Source: Halomonas caseinilytica (lineage in GTDB: Bacteria > Pseudomonadota > Gammaproteobacteria > Pseudomonadales > Halomonadaceae). Taken from it: a stretch of 64,000 nt of DNA. Under the pieces are notes generated by a model, which was given only the letters and a program-made list of their open reading frames with translations, was not told where the DNA came from and ran no database searches. The DNA is taken from NCBI RefSeq assembly GCF_001662305.1, contig NZ_BDEP01000002.1, positions 1-64,000 of the forward strand, given 5' to 3'. Positions 58,162 to 64,000 of the stretch are shown here, piece by piece (position 1 is the stretch's first letter; each line of letters starts with the position of its first letter). The position numbers were made by a program, and so were the translations under genes.

Positions 58162-58491
58162 TCAGACCTGCTCGATATCTTCCCCCTCCTTCCAGATCCG
58201 ATACGGGTCGAGGGAGCGATCCACCTTCGTCAGCAGCCAGCCGACCACGACCACATCGTCGACCAGGCCAATCAGCATCAGAAAATCGGGAATCAAGTCC
58301 AGCGGAGACACCAGATAGACCAGCGCCAGCAGCATCCACGCCATCGCGCTCCAGGGGACGGGACGGTAGCGGCCACGTACCACGTCGACTAGCATCGGGA
58401 CGAACAGCTGCAAGGCACGGCCCATCCGCCCCAGGGCGCGGGAGCGGTGCTTCAAGCGCTGGAACAACGACAATCCTTTGAATAGTGCCAT
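58162..58491 (-). CDS. DUF1232 (YkvA-like) membrane protein
   Basis: A protein of 109 residues. A basic N-terminus is followed by a hydrophobic core with LVSPLDLIPDFLMLIGLVDD, the DUF1232 signature. Two ATGs (58494, 58491) follow AGGAG; the second is better spaced. Function of the family is not known. It faces the lytic transglycosylase gene divergently. Confidence 0.82.
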   Translation of the reverse strand: MALFKGLSLFQRLKHRSRALGRMGRALQLFVPMLVDVVRGRYRPVPWSAMAWMLLALVYLVSPLDLIPDFLMLIGLVDDVVVVGWLLTKVDRSLDPYRIWKEGEDIEQV

Positions 58492-58638
58492 CATGATCTC
58501 CTGAGGAAGCAGCACACGGCCAGACGATAGGATATCCTCAACGAGACACTCCGGTCTTGTCGACGACGTCGATATGATGCGGCCATCATGCGTTTCATTC
58601 ACTTTCGGCTCACGCCGGCGAACCAGCGAGATATTCAG

Positions 58639-60585
58639 ATGCTCCGGTCCCCGTCCTTCGCCTACTGGAAAGCCCTGCTGACTGCGGCCCTGCTGTGGTG
58701 GCCAATGGCCGCCCCGGCCGACGATCGTGCCATGCACGACGCCCTGCAGGCAGCACGGAGCCAGCAATGGCACGCCATCGACCAGGCCGCCATCGAGAAC
58801 CACGTCCTGGCCGGCTACATCGACTACCACCGCCTCAAGGCACGTCTCCCCGCGGCCAGCCCCGATCGCGTACTGCACTTCATCGAGACGCACAGTGATT
58901 CGCCACTGGCCGGCTGGATGCGCGGCCAGGCTATCTCGGCCTACGGCGAGGCAGGACGCTACGGCGATCTCCTGGCAGTGGCCGACGGCGTTCCCGACGG
59001 TACCGAGCGCCAATGTCACTATTATGCCGCCTTGCTTGATACCGCACCCGCCACGGCGGCACAAGGCGGGCGCGAGCTATGGCACGAGGGACATTCCCAG
59101 CCGGAGGCCTGCAATCCACTGTTCAATACCCTGCGCGCCCGCGGCGAAATCGGCCCTCTGGAAATCTGGGAGCGCATGATGCTGGCCTGGCGCAACGGGG
59201 AAACGGGGCTCGCCAAATACCTTGGCCGCATGCTCGGTCCCGACTGGGGCGACGGCAAGGCCGCCATGGCGCGCCTGCAAGCCGACTACGCGGCCATTAC
59301 CACGATACCGACCTGCATCGGCCCCGGCTGCCAAGGCAGCGGTGCACTGTTCTCCGCAGGCATGCACGGCTTCACGCGAGCCGATACCGAGGCAGCCCTG
59401 GAGGCCTGGCGCAGGATATCGCCACACCTGTCGATCGACGAGGCCCATCGACGCTCGATCGAGCACGACCTTGTCTTCTATTCGCTGGTTCGCGACATCC
59501 GTCAGAATCGCGCCTGGGTCGACGAGGCCCTGCCGCGTCTGGCCGACGCCGAACTGCTCGAATTGCGCACCCGGGTCGCCCTGGCGGATCGCGATTGGCG
59601 CGGCGTGATCGGCTGGATCGACAGCATGGCCGCCGAGCAACGCCACAAGGCACGCTGGCAATACTGGCTGGGCCGCGCCCATGCACAACTCGGTGACGAC
59701 ACCACGGCCCGAGCCGCTTATGCGCGTGCCGCCACCGAACGCGATTTCTATGGGTTTGCCGCCGCCGACCGCCTGGGCCAGCCCTATGCCCTCAACATGG
59801 CTCCCACCCAGGTCGATCCGGGGCTGCGTCAGCGCGTCGCCAACTGGCCGGCCGTGCGCCGTACCGAAGCCCTGCTGCGTATCGACGAGCCCGGCCTGGC
59901 CAGCAGCGAGTGGTACGCCGCCGCGGCCCGCGCCTCGACCGAGGAAGCGCGCGCCCTGGCCGATTACGCTCACCAGCGCGGCTGGCATGCACGCCTGGTA
60001 CAAACCACCATCGCCGCCCAACTGTGGGATGCACTGCCATGGCGATTCCCCGAGGCCTATCGCGACCAGTTCATGCACTGGGGCGAGCGCACCGGCGTCG
60101 ACCCTTATCTGCTGATGGGCATTGCGCGTCGCGAAAGCGCCTACAACCCCAACGCCCTGTCACCGGCCGGCGCCCGAGGCCTGATGCAGCTGATGCCGGG
60201 CACCGCGGCCAATGTCAGCCGCAAGCTGGGCCTGTCGGACCCAGGGCCCTATGGCGTGCTCGATCCTGCACTCAACATCCGCCTGGGCAGCACCTACATC
60301 GACGAGATGCTCGACCGCTACCACGGCAACCGCCTGGCCGCCACGGCCGCCTACAACGCCGGCCCGCATCGCGTCGACCGCTGGCTGCGTGACGCTCCCC
60401 AAGCCTTCGACCTCTTCGTCGAAAGCATCCCCTTCCGCGAGACACGCCATTACGTGCAGGCCGTGATGACATACCGCGTGATCTTCGAAAGCCTCGCCAA
60501 GGGCGGCGACACCCGCGGTGTGGCGCTGCTCACCCCCGCGGAGCGCCAGGGGCGTTATGATGGATCGCTGCAGGCGAGGAATTGA
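58639..60585 (+). CDS. slt: Soluble lytic murein transglycosylase (Slt70 type)
   Basis: A periplasmic enzyme of 648 residues that cleaves peptidoglycan to 1,6-anhydro-muropeptides. A signal peptide (about 1-27) precedes a long alpha-superhelix (30-470). The C-terminal catalytic domain contains the Glu in ARRESAYNP, GARGLMQLMPGTA and TAAYNAGPHRVDRWL. An upstream ATG at 58588 would add 17 residues before the signal peptide. It stands alone, with a terminator behind. Confidence 0.93.
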   Translation: MLRSPSFAYWKALLTAALLWWPMAAPADDRAMHDALQAARSQQWHAIDQAAIENHVLAGYIDYHRLKARLPAASPDRVLHFIETHSDSPLAGWMRGQAISAYGEAGRYGDLLAVADGVPDGTERQCHYYAALLDTAPATAAQGGRELWHEGHSQPEACNPLFNTLRARGEIGPLEIWERMMLAWRNGETGLAKYLGRMLGPDWGDGKAAMARLQADYAAITTIPTCIGPGCQGSGALFSAGMHGFTRADTEAALEAWRRISPHLSIDEAHRRSIEHDLVFYSLVRDIRQNRAWVDEALPRLADAELLELRTRVALADRDWRGVIGWIDSMAAEQRHKARWQYWLGRAHAQLGDDTTARAAYARAATERDFYGFAAADRLGQPYALNMAPTQVDPGLRQRVANWPAVRRTEALLRIDEPGLASSEWYAAAARASTEEARALADYAHQRGWHARLVQTTIAAQLWDALPWRFPEAYRDQFMHWGERTGVDPYLLMGIARRESAYNPNALSPAGARGLMQLMPGTAANVSRKLGLSDPGPYGVLDPALNIRLGSTYIDEMLDRYHGNRLAATAAYNAGPHRVDRWLRDAPQAFDLFVESIPFRETRHYVQAVMTYRVIFESLAKGGDTRGVALLTPAERQGRYDGSLQARN

Positions 60586-60599
60586 GTACAGAGAAGCAC

Positions 60600-60620
60600 G
60601 CCCCCGGTTTCACCGGGGGC
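60600..60620 (+). terminator. Terminator-like hairpin after slt
   Basis: GCCCCCGGT (60600-60608) pairs with ACCGGGGGC (60612-60620) around TTC. It starts 15 bases after the slt stop. Confidence 0.7.
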
Positions 60621-60624
60621 TGAA

Positions 60625-60675
60625 GCGCGGCTAATGCCGCTAGAAGGGGGCAGTACGGCGCTCCGCGCCTTTAAG
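60625..60675. repeat. Chain of short GC hairpins between slt and the LysE gene
   Basis: GCGGC-TAAT-GCCGC and GGCGC-TCC-GCGCC-TTT follow the slt terminator. The second, with its short T run, may be an extra rightward terminator. The style resembles the extragenic element after lnt, but the sequences are not the same. Confidence 0.45.
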
Positions 60676-60688
60676 AGGATAAGCCCTG

Positions 60689-61333
60689 TCAGCTGGGGCT
60701 TCGTGTCAACGCGAGCTTGATGCCGAAGCCGATCAAGACACCGCCGGTCAGGCCATTCAACCAGCGCGAGAAGGCCGGGCTGGCCAGCCAGCGGCTGGCG
60801 CTGCCCACCATCAAGACCACGCCGATCTGCCATAGATTGGCGACGATGAAGTGCACGCCGGCCAACCACAGCGACTTGGCCAGCGCCGGGTCTCCCGGCG
60901 AGATGAACTGCGGCAGGAAGGCCATGTAGAAGACCACGGTCTTGGGATTGAGGACATTGGAAAGCAGTCCCTCACGCAACGGCCGCCACATGGGCACCGA
61001 ACGGGTTGCCTCCTCGACGCCGGACACGGGCAGTCCCTGGCCGCGCCGCGCCGCCATCAAACTGTTGATGCCCAGCCAGACCAGATAGGCCGCACCAGCC
61101 AGCTTGAGCGCGCCGAACGCCCAGGCCGACTGCAGCAGGATCAGTGAAATGCCCAGGGCCGAGACGGCAGCATGCACGAAGAGCCCGCTGCAGATCGCCA
61201 GGCTGGTCAGAACGCCGTCCCGAATCCCGCCGCGGGCGGTATTGCGGATGACCAGCAGAGTATCGACGCCCGGCGTGATGCTGAGCAGGGTAATCGCCAC
61301 CAGAAAGGGCCAGAACTGTGAATCGAAGAACAT
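60689..61333 (-). CDS. LysE/RhtB family amino-acid exporter
   Basis: A protein of 214 residues with six membrane helices. SITPGVDTLLVIRNTARGG at the N-terminus and LLSNVLNPKTVVFYMAFLPQF in the middle are RhtB/LysE signatures. It exports an amino acid or derivative; the substrate cannot be read. It follows the TM2 gene by nine bases. Confidence 0.9.
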   Translation of the reverse strand: MFFDSQFWPFLVAITLLSITPGVDTLLVIRNTARGGIRDGVLTSLAICSGLFVHAAVSALGISLILLQSAWAFGALKLAGAAYLVWLGINSLMAARRGQGLPVSGVEEATRSVPMWRPLREGLLSNVLNPKTVVFYMAFLPQFISPGDPALAKSLWLAGVHFIVANLWQIGVVLMVGSASRWLASPAFSRWLNGLTGGVLIGFGIKLALTRSPS

Positions 61334-61342
61334 CGCCGTTCC

Positions 61343-61768
61343 TCAGCCGCCAAAGATGCCTCGCTCGGTATGGCGCATGGATATCTGGTCGTTGAGGGTC
61401 CAGAAATCGTACAGCACGCCAAGACCGAGCAACCCCAGGGTACAGAGATAGAGGATACCGGTGAGCCACTTGCCCTGGTAGAAACGATGAATGCCCAGGG
61501 CCCCCAGAAAAGTCAGCAGCAACCAGGCCAGGGAGTAGTTGATCGGACCAGCCTGGAAGCGCAGGTCCGCCTGACGATCCATGGCGGGGATCAGGAACAG
61601 GTCGATCAACCAGCCGATGCCCAGCAGGCCGAACGTGAAGAACCAAATCGTGCCGGTGACCGGCTTGCCATAGTAGAAGCGGTGTGCCCCGAGAAAGCCG
61701 AACAACCAGAGCAGATAGCCGATCAGCTTGCTGTGCGTGTCTTTCGAGGAAATGTGCGTATGGTTCAT
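61343..61768 (-). CDS. Membrane protein with two TM2 domains
   Basis: A protein of 141 residues built of two tandem TM2 units. Each has a LLxxFLGxHRFYxGK-type loop and two helices: FLGAHRFYYGKPVTG near 22 and ALGIHRFYQGKWLTG near 88. Most TM2 proteins have one unit, so this looks like an internal duplication. Function unknown. It heads a two-gene unit with the LysE exporter. Confidence 0.82.
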   Translation of the reverse strand: MNHTHISSKDTHSKLIGYLLWLFGFLGAHRFYYGKPVTGTIWFFTFGLLGIGWLIDLFLIPAMDRQADLRFQAGPINYSLAWLLLTFLGALGIHRFYQGKWLTGILYLCTLGLLGLGVLYDFWTLNDQISMRHTERGIFGG

Positions 61769-61879
61769 GAGCCTGTCTCGCCATTGAGCTGTTGCACTGC
61801 ACCGAGCCGCTGGACGCCCCGGAGCTTTCGATCTACAGTGACCAAGGGTGGGAAGCACCAGTCTCCCCGCGGCACTCTG

Positions 61880-62071
61880 TTGACGCAACCTTGGTGCTGG
61901 TGCACCATCCATTGCGTTGGTCAGCAAGTAGAAAAGTCGTCAGTTGTACGTCGATCCCTTCGATACACCCAGTGCGCACTTCTTTCTTGTCTTGCCCACG
62001 CACTTGGGTCACGGCGCGGTTGAGGGCCGTTCGACCCAGCATCATCATTTAGCTAGTTAAGGAAATCGACA
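61880..62071 (+). promoter_or_regulatory. Promoter and long 5' leader of the cold-shock gene
   Basis: TTGACG (61880-61885), a 17-base spacer and CACCAT (61903-61908). The leader would be about 155 bases, close to the length seen for E. coli cspA mRNA. No protein is encoded in the 303-base gap 61769-62071. Long structured leaders of such genes act as thermosensors; that role here is inferred. Confidence 0.45.
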
Positions 62072-62278
62072 ATGGCAACTGGCACTGTCAAGTGGTTCAA
62101 CGACACCAAGGGCTATGGCTTCATCTCTCCGGAAGACGGCGGCGATGACCTCTTTGTCCACTTCTCCGAGATTCAGGCTGAAGGCTTCAAGTCCCTGCAG
62201 GACGGCCAGAAGGTCTCCTTCGAAGTCACGCAGGGCAAGAAAGGCCTTCAGGCCTCCAACGTCCGGGTCACCGACTGA
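62072..62278 (+). CDS. Cold-shock domain protein, CspA family
   Basis: A single cold-shock domain of 68 residues. The RNA-binding motifs KGYGFI (RNP1) and DLFVHF (RNP2) are intact. It should act as an RNA chaperone in the cytosol. The start follows AAGGA. A strong terminator lies 53 bases after the stop, so the gene is monocistronic. Confidence 0.95.
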   Translation: MATGTVKWFNDTKGYGFISPEDGGDDLFVHFSEIQAEGFKSLQDGQKVSFEVTQGKKGLQASNVRVTD

Positions 62279-62330
62279 GGTCCACGACCTCCGCCCCGGC
62301 GTCGTCGTCATCCGACGCGACACCTTCTCG

Positions 62331-62357
62331 AAGGCCCACCAGCAGGTGGGCCTTTTT
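62331..62357 (+). terminator. Intrinsic terminator after the cold-shock gene
   Basis: AAGGCCCACC (62331-62340) and GGTGGGCCTT (62345-62354) pair over ten bases around AGCA, followed by TTT. It lies between convergent genes. Confidence 0.88.
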
Positions 62358-62366
62358 GATGGCCGG

Positions 62367-63116
62367 TCAAGGCGTGGTGTCATCGTCCGTGGAAGACGTT
62401 GCCCCGCCCGGCTCCTCGGTCGCATCGCTGATTTCGTCGGGCACCCGACGTTCGGCCTGCTCGAACTGCTGATCGATCTTCTGGCTGGCCTCCTCGAAGC
62501 GCCGCTCCGTCTCCTCCAGGATCGCCTGGACCTCCGGATCGGAACTGGCCTCTTCCAGGGTGGCAGCGTCTTCGGGCAATCCGGCGTCTGACTCGAGCGC
62601 GGTGTCGAGATCCACGGAGGTCTCGGATTCCGGCGCCGCTGTCGGCTCAGGTGTCTCCTGCTCGGCCTCCTTGAACTGCTCGTCGATCTTCTGGCTGGCT
62701 TCCTCGAAGCGCCGCTCGGTCTCTTCGATGATGGCGTCGACGTCGTCACTGCTGGTCTCGCCGGGCATCGCTTCCGACTCCTCCAGGACGCCGGCAGCAT
62801 TGCCGTCCTGCGGGGACTCGAGAGCCGATGGTTCGTCGGCGAACTCGGCGCCATTCTCCGACGACGACTCGGCGCTCTCCGTAGACGCGGCTTCGCTCGC
62901 TGCCTGTTCCGGGTCGGCACTCTCGGCATCACGCGCAACCCGCTCGCTCTGCGTCGCCTCGTCGTCCGTGGTGGCCGCTTCAGTGTCTTGCTGCTGTGGC
63001 GCGTCGGCTTCCTGCGTCACGTTCTCTTCGCCCGCGGGCGTGCCATTGTCGTCACCACACCCGGCAAGCACCAACGCCAATGCCAGTGCAAGCGGCACAC
63101 AGAATTTCATCGCCAT
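62367..63116 (-). CDS. Acidic lipoprotein with internal duplication
   Basis: A protein of 249 residues. A lipoprotein signal with lipobox LAGC (about 17-20) is followed by a very acidic Glu/Asp/Ser/Ala-rich region. Two copies of a charged amphipathic helix (core EETERRFEEASQKID) occur 70 residues apart, near 145 and 215. No enzyme motif is seen. ATG at 63116 has GGGAGG upstream. The domain is unknown to me; an envelope structural or spacer role is possible. Confidence 0.75.
   Translation of the reverse strand: MAMKFCVPLALALALVLAGCGDDNGTPAGEENVTQEADAPQQQDTEAATTDDEATQSERVARDAESADPEQAASEAASTESAESSSENGAEFADEPSALESPQDGNAAGVLEESEAMPGETSSDDVDAIIEETERRFEEASQKIDEQFKEAEQETPEPTAAPESETSVDLDTALESDAGLPEDAATLEEASSDPEVQAILEETERRFEEASQKIDQQFEQAERRVPDEISDATEEPGGATSSTDDDTTP
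62461..62740 (-). repeat. In-frame 210-base-period duplication inside the lipoprotein gene
   Basis: The segments 62461-62530 and 62671-62740 are largely the same at DNA level and exactly 210 bases apart. They encode the repeated helix. High DNA identity suggests a recent duplication or ongoing gene conversion. Confidence 0.8.
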
Positions 63117-63172
63117 CGTTGCCTCCCAAGAAACGAAGCGACATTGCACCAGAGCCCCTGCCCCATCGCAAG

Positions 63173-63604
63173 CTATGTCGCAAACAGTTGTCCCTGAATG
63201 TCTCGGAATGCCTTGAACTCGATGGCATTGCCACTGGGATCCCGGAAGAACATGGTGGCCTGCTCGCCGGGCTCTCCCTGAAAGCGTACGTAGGGTTCGA
63301 TCTCGAAGCGGATACCCGCCGCGGTCAAGCGATCGACCAAGGCTTCCCAAGTTTCCATTTCCAGCACTACCCCGAAATGCGGCACGGGAACGCCATGACC
63401 ATCCACGGGATTACGATGTCCCTCGAGCCCAGCATCCTCGCCCAGGGCAGGATTGAGATGGCAGACGAACTGGTGCCCATAGAGATTGAAATCGACCCAG
63501 GTATCGCTGGAGCGGCCTTCGTCGCAACCCAGCAACTCGCCATAGAAGCGTCGGGCCTCGGCCAGGTCGCGCACCTGAACGGCGAGATGAAAAGGCGTCA
63601 GCAT
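63173..63604 (-). CDS. VOC-family (glyoxalase/bleomycin-resistance fold) protein
   Basis: A protein of 143 residues. [21 protein letters not shown] at the N-terminus and [16 protein letters not shown] at the C-terminus are the paired VOC half-domains, with His and Glu as likely metal ligands. Members include dioxygenases and glyoxalases; the substrate is unknown. The start at 63604 has AGAGGA upstream. It follows the lipid kinase gene by ten bases. Confidence 0.85.
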   Translation of the reverse strand: MLTPFHLAVQVRDLAEARRFYGELLGCDEGRSSDTWVDFNLYGHQFVCHLNPALGEDAGLEGHRNPVDGHGVPVPHFGVVLEMETWEALVDRLTAAGIRFEIEPYVRFQGEPGEQATMFFRDPSGNAIEFKAFRDIQGQLFAT

Positions 63605-63614
63605 GATGGATCCT

Positions 63615-64000
63615 CTATGAATTGGTGGCATCGACTCCTTCATGATGCCGCGTGGTCCTCGACTCCGTCACCCTTGGCGCATGACGCTCGAGCAAAGGAC
63701 ACTCTCTCGGTGCCGCGAGTTCCAGAGCCCCGGTATCGATCTCGACATGGAAGCCCCGGCGACGCAACGGCTCGCCATCCAGCGTCAGCGGAAGGTCACC
63801 TTCACTCTCGAACGTCACCCAGGAAGTACGAAAGGTTTCGACGAACTCGCCCCTGGCGGGACGGTCCAGCAGCTCACGGCGCATCGTCACCATTTCCCGT
63901 AACGAGGTAAAATCGCGTACCAGCAGAATATCCAGCAGGCCATCGTTGAGGCGAGCTTCCGGCGTCAGGCGCTGGCCACCGCCGGACTGGATGCCATTGC
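63615..64000 (-). CDS. YegS/BmrU-type lipid kinase, C-terminal part (cut by window end)
   Basis: The frame is open from the window edge to a stop at 63615, giving about 128 residues. [20 protein letters not shown] at the visible start is typical of the DAGK/YegS family's C-terminal domain. [19 protein letters not shown] matches the closing beta-strands. An internal ATG at 63893 is not the start, as conserved sequence runs on past it. The kinase domain lies outside the window. Confidence 0.82.
   Translation of the reverse strand, partial: NGIQSGGGQRLTPEARLNDGLLDILLVRDFTSLREMVTMRRELLDRPARGEFVETFRTSWVTFESEGDLPLTLDGEPLRRRGFHVEIDTGALELAAPRECPLLERHAPRVTESRTTRHHEGVDATNS

Overview
The window looks like chromosomal DNA of a moderately halophilic gammaproteobacterium, most likely Halomonadaceae (Halomonas or a close relative). 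This is inferred from the high GC content, the acidic proteins, the Pseudomonas-like split of trpE from trpGDC, a class I PHA synthase with a Ser-Tyr-Cys-Val-Gly-Gly box, the miaB-phoH-ybeY-corC-lnt order, and the many TRAP and tripartite transporter genes. I see no transposase, integrase, phage gene, CRISPR array, tRNA or rRNA. Almost all of it is ordinary chromosome; the most accessory-like part is the sugar-acid block at about 33.6-49.9 kb.

Layout. 0-2.2 kb: end of an unknown gene, a DUF2905 protein and a CPA1-type cation/proton antiporter. 2.3-7.4 kb (minus): gph, trpE and trpGDC; both trpE and trpGDC are preceded by short leader peptides with Trp codons, and trpGDC has a complete four-segment attenuator. 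7.5-12.7 kb: type II NADH dehydrogenase, MscS channel, GIY-YIG protein, rpe and gamma-glutamyltranspeptidase. 12.9-16.7 kb: a four-gene sulfate ABC importer (sbp-cysT-cysW-cysA). 16.8-18.7 kb: YajG-like lipoprotein, thiopurine methyltransferase and an SH3/coiled-coil membrane protein. 19.3-24.8 kb: miaB, a highly structured spacer, then phoH-ybeY-corC-lnt. 24.9-29.9 kb (minus): prmB-aroC, a DUF6489 protein, a phasin and phaC. 30-33.6 kb: an Smr protein, then a minus-strand run of three serine hydrolases, and a tiny membrane protein.

33.6-49.9 kb is a sugar-acid catabolic region. A FadR-type regulator faces away from a second GntR regulator that heads a TRAP transporter (dctPQM) and glucuronate isomerase (uxaC). 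Facing them is a seven-gene minus-strand operon, kdgD-tctCBA-garD-gudD-2-oxoglutarate semialdehyde dehydrogenase. It encodes uptake of glucarate/galactarate and their complete conversion to 2-oxoglutarate. A near-identical AT-rich motif lies in front of both the FadR-type regulator and kdgD, which suggests one regulator for both. An AEC-family transporter diverges from kdgD.

49.9-64 kb: ABM monooxygenase, sixA and gpsA; transhydrogenase pntAB; htpG behind a textbook sigma-32 promoter; two overlapping hotdog thioesterases; a DUF1232 protein; soluble lytic transglycosylase; a LysE exporter with a double-TM2 protein; a cold-shock protein with a long leader; an acidic lipoprotein with an internal duplication; a VOC protein; and the C-terminal end of a YegS-type lipid kinase cut by the window edge.

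All family assignments come from reading motifs and remembered family features; no database search was run.
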